From positions 1 to 64,000 of the forward strand of contig JAHQXD010000001.1 of NCBI GenBank assembly GCA_019449655.1: a stretch of DNA of 64,000 nt, in the 5' to 3' direction. Positions 1 through 8,474 of this stretch are shown piece after piece. Within the stretch, counting starts at the first letter, position 1, and every line of letters starts with the position of its first letter. The DNA is from Ferrigenium straubiae. Lineage in GTDB: Bacteria; Pseudomonadota; Gammaproteobacteria; Burkholderiales; Gallionellaceae. The translations under genes were made by a program, and so were the position numbers. The notes beneath the pieces were generated by a model, which was not told where the DNA came from, searched no databases, and was given only the letters and a program-made list of their open reading frames with translations.

Positions 1-2
1 CC

Positions 3-278
3 AGCGGCAGCGTAGAGAAGGCCGAAAGCGCAGGCAAGCTACTGAATGAAATCGTCCCGGCGATCAGCAAGACATCCGATCTGGTGCAGGAGATTGCCGC
101 GGCGTCGGAAGAACAATCGGCGGGAGTCGGCCAGGTCAACACCGCGATGGAGCAACTCAACCAGATCACCCAGCAGAACGCATCGAGCAGCGAGGAGCTG
201 GCGGCGACGGCGGAGGAGATGAGCGGCCAGGCGATGCAGCTGCAGAACCTGATGACGTTCTTCAAGGTGGCCGCGTGA
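3..278 (+). CDS. Methyl-accepting chemotaxis protein, C-terminal end (partial)
   Basis: The 5' part lies outside the window, so only about 91 residues remain. They form the C-terminal arm of the cytoplasmic four-helix signalling bundle of an MCP: heptad-like helices rich in Ala, Glu and Gln, with a run typical of the region after the hairpin tip ([17 protein letters not shown]) and a putative methylation-helix stretch ([14 protein letters not shown]). The chain ends FFKVAA without the NWETF-type pentapeptide that tethers CheR/CheB in some receptors. It sits directly upstream of cheR, cheD and cheB, so it probably feeds the same chemotaxis cluster. The ligand cannot be inferred because the sensor domain is not visible. 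Confidence 0.9.
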   Translation, partial: SGSVEKAESAGKLLNEIVPAISKTSDLVQEIAAASEEQSAGVGQVNTAMEQLNQITQQNASSSEELAATAEEMSGQAMQLQNLMTFFKVAA

Positions 279-358
279 AGCCGGGGATGCAGGCCGGGTC
301 CCGGTCCGGCGGATAGAAAAACTGCATTTCCCGGCACATCCTTACCGGTTTTTGTGAA

Positions 359-664
359 ATGCGTTATTGGCGGGTACTTGTCGAATCGGGCGATGGCAGG
401 CGGTTCTCCACCAGGGCGGTGGAGGTTTCCGCGAGCCGCGCGGTGCTGCGCGGAGAACATGCCTTGCCGGCCGGGATGGCGTGCGATCTGCAGGTCATCG
501 TTCCTCCGCCGAACGACCAGCAGCCGCCCGCCGTGGCGGGCCTGCAGGCCGAGGTAGGCGAGGTGGTGTTTGCTGCGGGAGACATCCTGCTGGACTTGAG
601 GGTCAGGTCGCTCAGCGACGAGGCGAGGCGGCTGATCGACATGCGCGGGGGGAACGCGGGCTGA
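359..664 (+). CDS. Small PilZ-like protein (tentative)
   Basis: A 101-residue soluble protein between the MCP and cheR. An N-terminal Arg-rich stretch (RYWRVLVESGDGRRFSTR) followed by VEVSASRAVLRG resembles the c-di-GMP-binding RxxxR and (D/N)xSxxG motifs of PilZ domains, but the match is loose: the first acidic/Asn position is Glu and the Gly is displaced. The remainder is beta-rich and ends in a short helix, also PilZ-like. No strong ribosome-binding site is visible before the ATG. If it is PilZ, it would link c-di-GMP to the chemotaxis genes; otherwise it is a hypothetical protein. Confidence 0.5.
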   Translation: MRYWRVLVESGDGRRFSTRAVEVSASRAVLRGEHALPAGMACDLQVIVPPPNDQQPPAVAGLQAEVGEVVFAAGDILLDLRVRSLSDEARRLIDMRGGNAG

Positions 665-693
665 CCGGCGTACCGATACGAACAGGAGGAAGA

Positions 694-1560
694 ATGCACA
701 AAACGGCAGGACATCTAAAACCGGCGCACGGGCATGGCGGAAATCCACTGGATGCCAATGTTGCGCTGCACGACCAGGAGTTTGCGCAGTTTCGCGACCT
801 GATCTACCGCATTGCGGGCATCAGCATGTCCCCTGCCAAGAGGCAACTGGTCTCCAGCCGGCTGGCGAAGCGGCTGAAGCATCACAATCTCGTGAGTTAC
901 GGCGACTACTTCCGCCTCATCACCTCGGCGCATGGCAAGGCCGAACTGCAGGTTGCGGTGGATTCGCTGACGACCAACGAGACGCATTTCTTCCGCGAGC
1001 CGAAGCATTTCGATTTCCTGCGCCAGCGCATCGTTCCGGCGCGCAAGGCCGGGAAGGGGCTGCGCATCTGGAGCGCTGCCTGTTCCAGCGGGGAGGAGCC
1101 CTACAGCATCGCGATGCTGCTGGACGAACTGCTGGGCAGCGAACCCTGGGAAGTGGTGGCCTCGGACATCAGCGCGCGCGTCCTGGAAAAGGCGCGCAGC
1201 GGGCTGTTTCCGATTGCGCGCGTGCCGGAAATTCCCAAAGCCTATTTGAACCGCTATTGCCTCAAGGGAGTCGGCGAGTATGACGGCACGCTGCTGGTCG
1301 AGCAGTCTTTGCGCGATCGGGTGCGGTTCATGCAGCACAACCTGACCGATACGCCGGGCAAGCTGGGCGAGTTCGACGCGATATTCCTGCGCAACGTGAT
1401 GATCTATTTCGACCAGGAAACCAAGCGCCAGGTGGTGTCGCGGCTGCTGCCGCTGCTGCGCCCCGGCGGGTATTTCCTCGTGGGGCATTCCGAGAGCCTG
1501 AACGGCGTGACGGATACCATGCAGATGGTCGTGCCCTCGGTGTACCGGAAACCGGGCTGA
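694..1560 (+). CDS. cheR: Chemotaxis protein methyltransferase CheR
   Basis: A 288-aa SAM-dependent glutamate methyltransferase that methylates MCPs in the cytoplasm for adaptation. The start at ATG 694 is preceded by a strong AGGAGG-type site at 685-690; the reading frame is open further upstream, but no such site supports a longer form. An N-terminal helical CheR domain (about residues 25-80) is followed by a Rossmann domain with the SAM motif WSAACSSGEEPYS and the conserved FLRNVMIYF near the C-terminus. Its stop codon shares a base with the cheD start (TGATG at 1558-1562), so the two are translationally coupled. No tetratricopeptide extension is present. Confidence 0.97.
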   Translation: MHKTAGHLKPAHGHGGNPLDANVALHDQEFAQFRDLIYRIAGISMSPAKRQLVSSRLAKRLKHHNLVSYGDYFRLITSAHGKAELQVAVDSLTTNETHFFREPKHFDFLRQRIVPARKAGKGLRIWSAACSSGEEPYSIAMLLDELLGSEPWEVVASDISARVLEKARSGLFPIARVPEIPKAYLNRYCLKGVGEYDGTLLVEQSLRDRVRFMQHNLTDTPGKLGEFDAIFLRNVMIYFDQETKRQVVSRLLPLLRPGGYFLVGHSESLNGVTDTMQMVVPSVYRKPG

Positions 1561-2081
1561 TGAAGAAACCGGCGCATGTCATCGAGATATTCCTGCAGCC
1601 GGGCGAAATTTATTTCGGCGAACGCGATACGCGCATCCGCACGCTGCTTGGCTCCTGCGTCGCGATCACGATGTGGCATCCCGATCTGCTGCTGGGGGGG
1701 ATGTGCCACTACATGTTGCCCAGGCACCCTGCCGGGAAACGCAGTGCGCTGGATGGGCGCTATGCCGACGAGGCGATGGAGCTGATGCTGCGCGAAATAG
1801 GCAAGGCCGCTACCCGGCCCGGCGAGTACCAGGTCAAGCTGTTCGGCGGCGGGCACATGTTTTCCGCGCATCAGGCGGTCAGGGACGACCACGTAGGCGC
1901 GAAGAACGTCGAGATGGCGCGGATCCTGGTGAAACGGCATGGTTTTTCGTCCTGTGCCGAACACCTGGGCGGGGCCGGGCACCGCAACATATTTTTCGAC
2001 ATCTGGAGCGGCCATGTCTGGGTGCGCCATCAGCCTCCGGCAAGCGGCGCTAACAAGAATGGAATGTTATGTTCGCAATAA
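1560..2081 (+). CDS. cheD: Chemoreceptor glutamine deamidase CheD
   Basis: A 173-aa CheD, which deamidates specific glutamines on MCPs and often interacts with CheC or CheY. Cys33 in LGSCVA and His50 in GGMCHYMLP match the Cys-His pair of the CheD catalytic site, and the conserved KLFGGGHMF follows. The start codon overlaps the cheR stop by one base; the 3' end overlaps cheB by 13 bases. The order cheR-cheD-cheB is common in Proteobacteria. The C-terminal tail after residue 160 is variable and probably disordered. Confidence 0.97.
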   Translation: MKKPAHVIEIFLQPGEIYFGERDTRIRTLLGSCVAITMWHPDLLLGGMCHYMLPRHPAGKRSALDGRYADEAMELMLREIGKAATRPGEYQVKLFGGGHMFSAHQAVRDDHVGAKNVEMARILVKRHGFSSCAEHLGGAGHRNIFFDIWSGHVWVRHQPPASGANKNGMLCSQ

Positions 2082-3142
2082 AGGTTTTGATCGTCGACGA
2101 TTCCGCCGTGGTGCGCCAGGTGCTGTCCGCCGCGCTTGCGGAGGAGCCGGGCATCGAGCTCATCGGTGCGGCTTCCGACCCGGTATTCGCCATGGAGAAG
2201 ATGCGCGCACGCTGGCCGGATGTGATCGTGCTGGACGTGGAGATGCCGCGCATGGACGGTATCACCTTCCTGAAAAAGATCATGGCCGAGCGCCCGACGC
2301 CGGTGGTGATCTGCTCCACGCTGACAGAGAAGGGCGCTGCAACCACCATGCAGGCGCTGGAGGCGGGCGCATTCAGCATCGTCACCAAGCCCAAGGTGGG
2401 ATTGAAGAAGTTCCTGGAAAATTCCTCGGACGACCTGGTCAGCACGATCAAGGCTGCGGCGCATGCCAACCCGCGCAAGCTGGTGCCATCCGCGCCGGCG
2501 GCGGGAATTGCTCCGCCGCCCAAACTATCCGCCGATGCGATCCTTTCCGCCGCGACGCACGCCATGGCGGAAACCACCGAGCGCGTGGTGGCGATCGGCA
2601 CCTCCACCGGCGGCACCCAGGCGCTGGAGGCGGTACTCACCGCGCTGCCGCAGGTATGCCCAGGCATCGTCATCGTGCAGCACATGCCGGAAAAATTCAC
2701 CGGCGCATTCGCGGCGCGGCTCAACGAGCTGTGCCGGATCGAGGTGCGCGAGGCCAGGAGCGGAGACCGGGTGCTGCCGGGGCGGGCGCTGATCGCGCCG
2801 GGCGGCAGGCACATGCTGCTGAAGCGCAACGGGGCGCAGTACCACGTCGATATCGTGGACGGGCCGCCGGTGAGCCGCCACCGCCCCTCGGTGGATGTGC
2901 TGTTCCGCTCGGTGGCCAAGTGCGCGGGCAAGAATGCGCTGGGCATCATCATGACCGGCATGGGCGACGACGGCGCGGCGGGGCTGCTCGAAATGCGCAA
3001 CGAGGGCGCGCTGACGATCGCGCAGGACGAACAGACATGCGTGGTGTACGGCATGCCCAAGGAAGCGGCCAAGCGGGGCGCGGTCATCAAGACCCTGCCG
3101 CTCGGCGCAATCGCCGGGGCGATTGCAGGGTTGAACCGATAG
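2069..3142 (+). CDS. cheB: Chemotaxis response regulator protein-glutamate methylesterase CheB
   Basis: A 357-aa protein with an N-terminal receiver domain (residues 4-120; acidic pocket D10 D11, phospho-acceptor D56 in [11 protein letters not shown]) and a C-terminal methylesterase domain (about 165-350). The Ser-His-Asp triad is visible as S179 in GTSTGG, H205 in QHMPEKFTG and the GMGDDG aspartates (D300/D301). It removes methyl groups added by CheR when phosphorylated by CheA. It overlaps the 3' end of cheD and is followed 13 bases later by the EAL-domain gene, so that phosphodiesterase-type protein is probably co-transcribed with chemotaxis genes. Confidence 0.98.
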   Translation: MFAIKVLIVDDSAVVRQVLSAALAEEPGIELIGAASDPVFAMEKMRARWPDVIVLDVEMPRMDGITFLKKIMAERPTPVVICSTLTEKGAATTMQALEAGAFSIVTKPKVGLKKFLENSSDDLVSTIKAAAHANPRKLVPSAPAAGIAPPPKLSADAILSAATHAMAETTERVVAIGTSTGGTQALEAVLTALPQVCPGIVIVQHMPEKFTGAFAARLNELCRIEVREARSGDRVLPGRALIAPGGRHMLLKRNGAQYHVDIVDGPPVSRHRPSVDVLFRSVAKCAGKNALGIIMTGMGDDGAAGLLEMRNEGALTIAQDEQTCVVYGMPKEAAKRGAVIKTLPLGAIAGAIAGLNR

Positions 3143-3155
3143 CAGGGAGGCAAGT

Positions 3156-4868
3156 GTGAGTGCGATGGAGAAAATGCTGCGTGTTCTGGCGATAGAGGAT
3201 TCCGAAGACGACTTCGAGCTGATCCGCAACGAACTGACCGGGGGCGGATTCACGGTCGAGCATCAACGCGTCGATACCGAGGAGAGGCTCAGGGCCGTGC
3301 TGGAGCTAAAACCCTGGGATGTCGTGATCTGCGACCATAACCTGCCCGCGCTGGACTCGATGTCGGCCCTGCGCATCGTGCGGAAAACATTCAGGGATAC
3401 GCCTTTCATCATCGTTTCCGGGCTGATGACGGATGAGGTGGCGGCGGAGGTGATGCGCCATGGCGCGAGGGATTTCATTCACAAGGACAACCTGTCGCGG
3501 CTGGCGCCGGCCGTCGAGCGGGAACTCCTTCAGGCGGCGATGCAGGCCGAGCTGCAGGAGATACAGGAAGATTTCTACCGTGCATCGCATTTCGACGGTT
3601 TGACCGGGTTGCCGAACTGCGAGCACCTGTTCAGGCACCTCAGGTCGATGACGCTGCACCCGGCAGGCAATCCGTTCGCCGTTTTCCTGATCGACCTCAA
3701 CCGTTTCCGGAAGATCATCAATACGCTGGGCGTGATAGCCGGCGACAAGGTGCTTCTCGACTCGGCCGGGCGCCTGCGCATGGCGTTCGGAGAAGACGAT
3801 TTCATCGCGCGGCTCGGCGCCGACAGGTTTGTCGCCGTCGTGCCGTATCTGGACGGTGAGGCGCAGGCCTCGGAACTCGCGGCCGCGATCCACCAATGCA
3901 TGGACGGAGTGTTCCGGGTCGACGGGCAGGAACTGTTCGTCAAGGCAAGCGTGGGAGTGAGCTTCTACCCGAGGGACGGCAGGAAGTGGGACGAGCTGTT
4001 CAGGAATGCGGAGTCCGCGCTCTACAGCGCAAAGGCGGATGGAGGCAGCAGCTACCAGGCATACAGGCCGGAAATGGGCACCCGCGGAAAAGGATGCCTG
4101 ACCATGGAGACCGCCCTTTACCACGCGCTGGAAAAAGAACAGTTCGTGCTCCACTACCAGCCCCAGTTCGACCTGTTCAGCGGCCGGATTGTCGGGGCGG
4201 AGGCGCTGATCCGCTGGCGGCATCCGGAACTGGGCATGGTCCCGCCCGCCGAGTTCGTTCACCTGCTGGAGGAGACCGGCCTGATCGTCGCCGTCGGCGA
4301 ATGGGTGTTGCGCACGGCATGCGCCCAGAACAGGCGATGGCAGGATGCGGGGCTGCCGCCCATCCGCGTTGCCGTCAACCTCTCGGCGATGCAGTTCCGG
4401 CAGCCGGGGCTTGCCGGTGTTGTCGGGGATGCGCTGAAGGAGACCGGGCTGAATCCCGGATGCCTGGAACTGGAGATTACGGAAAATATCGCGATGCACG
4501 CCGAGGAGATGGTCATCGCCATCCTCGACGAATTGCGTGCAATGGGCATCCAGATCGCGATCGACGATTTCGGCACGGGGTATTCGTCGCTCAGCTACCT
4601 GAAGCGCTTCCCCATCGACAAGTTGAAAATCGACAGGTCGTTTGTGAGGGATTGCAAGGGGTGCATCAACGACGACGGCATCGTCATGGCGATCATCGGG
4701 ATGGGGCGCAGCCTGAAGCTGAAGGTGATCGCCGAAGGCGTGGAAACCCAGATGCAGGCCGACTTCCTGAAGCTCAACGGCTGCGATGAAGTCCAGGGTT
4801 ATTTTTACGGCGAGCCGATGGAGGCCAGCGAACTGGCGCGCCTGCTGGAGCGTGACGCCCAGGGATAG
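3156..4868 (+). CDS. REC / degenerate GGDEF / EAL response regulator
   Basis: A 570-aa protein. A receiver domain (about residues 7-125, phospho-acceptor D60 in VVICDHNLP) is followed by a GGDEF fold in which the signature reads GADRF (221-225). That lacks the GG(D/E)EF active site, so the domain is probably catalytically dead. The EAL phosphodiesterase domain (from about 320) keeps EAL at 349-351 and DDFGTGYSSLSYL. The likely role is phosphorylation-controlled c-di-GMP hydrolysis, the degenerate domain possibly sensing GTP. A GTG start at 3156 is chosen because GGGAGG lies at 3145-3150; an ATG at 3165 is the alternative. It follows cheB by 13 bases, suggesting input from the chemotaxis kinase. 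Confidence 0.93.
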   Translation: MSAMEKMLRVLAIEDSEDDFELIRNELTGGGFTVEHQRVDTEERLRAVLELKPWDVVICDHNLPALDSMSALRIVRKTFRDTPFIIVSGLMTDEVAAEVMRHGARDFIHKDNLSRLAPAVERELLQAAMQAELQEIQEDFYRASHFDGLTGLPNCEHLFRHLRSMTLHPAGNPFAVFLIDLNRFRKIINTLGVIAGDKVLLDSAGRLRMAFGEDDFIARLGADRFVAVVPYLDGEAQASELAAAIHQCMDGVFRVDGQELFVKASVGVSFYPRDGRKWDELFRNAESALYSAKADGGSSYQAYRPEMGTRGKGCLTMETALYHALEKEQFVLHYQPQFDLFSGRIVGAEALIRWRHPELGMVPPAEFVHLLEETGLIVAVGEWVLRTACAQNRRWQDAGLPPIRVAVNLSAMQFRQPGLAGVVGDALKETGLNPGCLELEITENIAMHAEEMVIAILDELRAMGIQIAIDDFGTGYSSLSYLKRFPIDKLKIDRSFVRDCKGCINDDGIVMAIIGMGRSLKLKVIAEGVETQMQADFLKLNGCDEVQGYFYGEPMEASELARLLERDAQG

Positions 4869-4922
4869 GGCTCCGGTGCGGGTCGGCCAGTGCCTGCCGC
4901 TCCCGCAGGCCTGCCGGCGCCT

Positions 4923-5537
4923 TTACTTCGCGCAGCCGCTGTTGTTGACGCTACGGTCCGGCATGGTGGTTCTGCAGAATTTCGCACCTTCCAGGATGGT
5001 GCTGCCCAGGTTGGTACCGATCAGCGTTGCCTCGGTGAGATCGGCGCGGGTGAGGTTGGCATTGACCAGGCTCGTCATCGCAAACACCGCGCCTCTGGCG
5101 TTGGCGCCGGTGAGGTCGGCCCCCTTGAGGTTGACCATGGACAGGTTTGCGCCCGCAAGGCTTGCTTCCCTGAGGTTGGCGTCCGTCAGGGTGGCTTGCG
5201 ACAGGTCAGCCTTGTCCAGGACGGCGCGCGACAGATTCGCGTTGTTCAAATAAGTCCCGGTCAGGACGGTTCCGGTGAGGTTGGCGCCGGACAGGTTGGC
5301 CCTGCTCAGGTTTGCGTCGGCGATCTTGTCGAAGCTCAGGTTGGCGCCTGCGAGGTTGGCGCCCGACAGGTCGGCGCTGGATAAATTGGATTTGGTCAGG
5401 TCAGTACCGGCGAGGTTGGCGCCGGGGCAGGTGGTCCGGCGTTTGATCAGGCAGCCGTTGACGGTTTGCTGCGCTTCGGCAACGGAGGCGAACAGCAGGG
5501 CGGCGGTAAGGGCAAGACAGCTGGCAAGAGTTTTCAC
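4923..5537 (-). CDS. Secreted pentapeptide-repeat protein
   Basis: A 204-aa protein, read here from a GTG at 5537 because AGGAAAG lies seven bases upstream and the resulting N-terminus (MKTLASCLALTAALLFASVAEA) is a textbook Sec signal peptide; an upstream ATG at 5558 would add seven residues. After the signal there are roughly 25 consecutive A(N/D)LXX pentapeptides, predicted to fold as a right-handed quadrilateral beta-helix of about six coils. Cysteines cap both ends (NGCLIKRRTTC and a C-terminal FCRTT...GCAK), which suits periplasmic disulfides. The function of exported pentapeptide proteins is generally unknown. It is convergent with the EAL gene. Confidence 0.85.
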   Translation of the reverse strand: MKTLASCLALTAALLFASVAEAQQTVNGCLIKRRTTCPGANLAGTDLTKSNLSSADLSGANLAGANLSFDKIADANLSRANLSGANLTGTVLTGTYLNNANLSRAVLDKADLSQATLTDANLREASLAGANLSMVNLKGADLTGANARGAVFAMTSLVNANLTRADLTEATLIGTNLGSTILEGAKFCRTTMPDRSVNNSGCAK

Positions 5538-5679
5538 GGGGGGCTTTCCTCGGTTCATGGTTAACTTCCGACAGTTTACCGCGCCTGCACCCTTTAGTCT
5601 TTTGATGGGCGGGAAAATCCGGCCGAAATGACGGATAATCGCCGCTGCAAAACCGCACCGCTTTTTACATCACCGAACC

Positions 5680-6516
5680 ATGAACCTCATCGTCCAGGCT
5701 ATCCACCCCATAGCCGCCATCCATCTGGATCACTTGTCCAAACTGTCACAGGCCAGACAGCGCGAGCAGGTCGCCGGGCATGTCTGCCGCCTGACCGAAG
5801 CGCAGTCGCATCCGGAGATTGCGCACTACTGTTTCGAGCACCAGCTGGATTACGGTTTCGTGCCGCGCGGCCGCTCGCTGGGCGATTTCGGGCTGCTGGT
5901 GATGGACATGGACTCCACGCTGATCACCATCGAGTGCATCGACGAGATCGCCGGCATGCACGGGCTCAAGCCGCAGGTCGCGGCGATCACCGAGGCGGCG
6001 ATGCGCGGGGAGATCGATTTCGCCGAGAGCCTGCGCCGCCGCGTCGCCTTGCTCGAAGGGCTGGACGAGCACGCCCTGCAGCGCGTGTACGACGAGCGCC
6101 TCAGGCTCTCGCCCGGCGCGGAAATCATGCTGGCCAAATTGAAGGAGCACGGCATCCGGACGCTGCTGGTGTCCGGCGGCTTCGTGTTTTTTACCGAGCG
6201 CCTCAAGGCGCGTCTCGGTCTCGATTTTGCCTATGCCAACACGCTGGAAATCGAGAATGGAAAACTGACCGGCAGGGTGCTGGGCAAGATCTTCGATGCG
6301 CAGGCCAAGGCCGACTGGCTGGTGAAAACCCGCGAGGAACTTGAGCTCCGGCCGGAGCAGGTCATCGCGATGGGCGACGGCGCGAACGACCTGAAGATGA
6401 TGGCGCGCGCCGGCATCAGCGTCGCCTATCACGCCAAGCCGGTGGTGCGCGAACAGGCCAGCTATGCGCTGAATTTCGTCGGGCTGGACGGCATGTTGAA
6501 TCTGCTGGCCGGCTAA
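5680..6516 (+). CDS. serB: Phosphoserine phosphatase SerB
   Basis: A 278-aa HAD-superfamily enzyme for the last step of serine biosynthesis. The HAD motif I nucleophile lies in VMDMDSTLITIECIDEIAG, motif II is LLVSGGFVFF, and motif III/IV is IAMGDGANDLKMM. The approximately 70-residue N-terminal region is shorter and less conserved than the ACT-like module in enterobacterial SerB. It is a stand-alone gene between the divergent pentapeptide gene and the diguanylate cyclase. No strong ribosome-binding site precedes the ATG. Confidence 0.95.
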   Translation: MNLIVQAIHPIAAIHLDHLSKLSQARQREQVAGHVCRLTEAQSHPEIAHYCFEHQLDYGFVPRGRSLGDFGLLVMDMDSTLITIECIDEIAGMHGLKPQVAAITEAAMRGEIDFAESLRRRVALLEGLDEHALQRVYDERLRLSPGAEIMLAKLKEHGIRTLLVSGGFVFFTERLKARLGLDFAYANTLEIENGKLTGRVLGKIFDAQAKADWLVKTREELELRPEQVIAMGDGANDLKMMARAGISVAYHAKPVVREQASYALNFVGLDGMLNLLAG

Positions 6517-6572
6517 AGCCCGGGCGAGGGTTTGCCGGTACAATAACCTGAGATATTTCTGGGCAGGCAATC

Positions 6573-7949
6573 ATGATCAAACTGAAGCAAAGCAGGGAGT
6601 TTGCCGCCGACTGGCAAAGGCTCTCCGAAGAGACTCCCGTCGCGCTGCGCAGACTGGTCGGAGAAATCGTGCGGCAGCAAGCCGCCGGGCTGGCCGATCT
6701 GTTCTACCGGAACATGCTGGACGACGAGGAAGCCAGGACGTTCCTAGATAACGACCTCGTCAACCAGCGCCTGCACGCTTCGATGCAACGCTGGCTGTGT
6801 GAGCTGTTTTCCGACGAACAGCAATATCCGGAGGCGATCTACAAGCATCAATGCCACATCGGCGAGGTGCATGCGCGCATCCAGGTGCCCATCGCGCTGG
6901 TGATGCGCGGTGCGCGCATGCTGAAGCATGCGATCCACGGCCATCTGGTGGAATCCACCCTGGGGCGCGGCGAACTGGTGAAGGCGAGCAACTTCGTCGC
7001 GGAAACGATCGAGCTGGCGCTGGATGCGATGACGGACTATTACGTGATCGACATGGAAAAGCAGACGCGCACCGACGAGGCCTACCGCATGTTCGCCCTG
7101 GGGCAGAACATGCTGGCCGAGCGCGAGCGGCAGCGCGCGGCGATCCTGGAGTGGGCGCAGCAGATCCTGCTCAAGCTGCTCGCCGAGGGCAGCGCGGCGG
7201 AGTTGCCGGACATCAAGCACTCCGAATTCGGCATGTGGCTGCAGCACAAGGCTGCAATCATCTTCGAGTCCGCGCCGGAGCTGGAACAGATCCGCCGGCG
7301 CATCGAGGACGTGGAAAAATCGCTGTTCCCCAAGTTGATCGAGTCGCGCAAAAATCCCGGCGATGGGGGCGCGCTGATGAAGGAGATCGAGGCGGGGATC
7401 GCCGAGATCAAGTTCATGCTGGGCGGCCTGTTCGACCGTTTCATCGAGGTGGAAAGCGGCCGCGATGCGCTGACGCGCCTGTTGAACCGCCGCTTCCTGC
7501 CCGCCGTGCTGACGCGGGAGATGGCGCTGGCGCGGCGCAGCAGCGTGCCGTTTGCGGTGCTGCTGCTCGACCTAGACCGCTTCAAGAAGATCAACGACAC
7601 CTACGGGCACGCGGCGGGGGATCTGGTGCTGCAGCAGGCCGCCGACCTCGTCACCGGCAGCGTGCGCGCCGGGGACTTCGTGTTCCGCTACGGCGGCGAG
7701 GAGATGCTCGTGGTGCTGGTCGAAGTCGGCAGGGAGCAGGCCCTGCAGGTTGCGGAGAGCATACGCCAGAAGTTCGCCGCGGAGCCGCTGCGCGTCGGCG
7801 ATGGGCAGACGACCCAGGTCACCACCAGCGTCGGCATCGCCACCTACAACGGCCACCCGGATTACGAGACGATGCTGAAGGATGCCGACGGCGCGCTCTA
7901 CGAGGCCAAGGAAGCCGGGCGCAATCGCTGCGTGGTGTCGGGGCGCTGA
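6573..7949 (+). CDS. dosC: Globin-coupled diguanylate cyclase (DosC-type O2 sensor)
   Basis: A 458-aa cytoplasmic sensor. The first 155 residues match the globin domain of E. coli DosC/YddV: FY45 and L67 correspond to distal Tyr43 and Leu65, and H100 in GEVHARI corresponds to the proximal heme ligand His98. A helical linker (about 160-290) leads to a GGDEF domain (295-455). The signature reads YGGEEM (374-378), with Met replacing the usual Phe, and an RxxD product-inhibition site is present (R365-D368). The expected role is O2-dependent c-di-GMP synthesis. The partner phosphodiesterase DosP is not adjacent. The effect of the F-to-M change is unknown. Confidence 0.92.
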   Translation: MIKLKQSREFAADWQRLSEETPVALRRLVGEIVRQQAAGLADLFYRNMLDDEEARTFLDNDLVNQRLHASMQRWLCELFSDEQQYPEAIYKHQCHIGEVHARIQVPIALVMRGARMLKHAIHGHLVESTLGRGELVKASNFVAETIELALDAMTDYYVIDMEKQTRTDEAYRMFALGQNMLAERERQRAAILEWAQQILLKLLAEGSAAELPDIKHSEFGMWLQHKAAIIFESAPELEQIRRRIEDVEKSLFPKLIESRKNPGDGGALMKEIEAGIAEIKFMLGGLFDRFIEVESGRDALTRLLNRRFLPAVLTREMALARRSSVPFAVLLLDLDRFKKINDTYGHAAGDLVLQQAADLVTGSVRAGDFVFRYGGEEMLVVLVEVGREQALQVAESIRQKFAAEPLRVGDGQTTQVTTSVGIATYNGHPDYETMLKDADGALYEAKEAGRNRCVVSGR

Positions 7950-7956
7950 AAAACTC

Positions 7957-8041
7957 GTAGGTCGGATTAGCGGTTTCATCGCGTAACCCGACGGTACCCA
8001 AAGTCGGGTTACGACGCAAAAATCCGCGCCTAACACGACGG
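7957..8041. repeat. REP/REPIN-like palindromic element
   Basis: The gap after the diguanylate cyclase holds a nested inverted repeat. The inner arms CGTAACCCGAC (7982-7992) and GTCGGGTTACG (8003-8013) are perfect complements with a 10-base loop. The outer arms GTAGGTCGGATTAGCGG (from 7957) and the CCGCGCCTAACACGAC region (up to 8041) are imperfect complements. This layout resembles widespread intergenic REP doublets beginning GTAGGTCGGATTAG. It could also act as an RNA hairpin protecting or ending the upstream transcript, but no T-tract follows. Bases 8043-8213 beyond it show nothing I recognise. Confidence 0.6.
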
Positions 8042-8213
8042 CTTTTTATCACTGGCGCGACCGGCTGGGTCGAGAATCGGCCACTCGACGACAGCTGCCT
8101 GCACGACCGCTACCGGCACAAACCAGAATGTCATGCCATGAAATACGCTTCCAGGCAGCAGGGCAGCCGCAACTGCCTGAAATTTTTTATACGGACGGGC
8201 TTGCCTGGAGGAA

Positions 8214-8474
8214 TTACGGCTTGTGCGGGGGCTTCGCGGTGCGCGCGATCTTGTCCAGTCGCAGGCGTGCTTGCTTTTCGGTGCGTTCGGCTCTTCTGAT
8301 CAGCTCTTTTTGCACCATGGCGTGGAAAGCGACCAGGTCCTGGCGGGGGTATTCATCCAGCACGCCGCAGTCCTGGAAAAACTCGGCCAGCCAGTGCGGC
8401 TCCAGTTCGGTTTTTCCCGTCTCCCGCAAATATTCCGTCGCGGCTGCGTCGGCGTAATCAGTTAATTTGGTCAT
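8214..8474 (-). CDS. Small hypothetical protein overlapping the sigma-like gene
   Basis: An 86-aa acidic/basic helical protein, read from ATG 8474 (a GTG at 8495 would add seven residues). It has no signal peptide or membrane segment; the C-terminal half is strongly basic (RRAERTEKQARLRLDKIAR). Its start lies inside the last 17 bases of the preceding sigma-like gene, so the pair is very likely co-translated and functionally linked. I do not recognise a family. It could be a binding partner or regulator of the sigma-like protein, but this is inferred from the overlap only. Confidence 0.6.
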   Translation of the reverse strand: MTKLTDYADAAATEYLRETGKTELEPHWLAEFFQDCGVLDEYPRQDLVAFHAMVQKELIRRAERTEKQARLRLDKIARTAKPPHKP

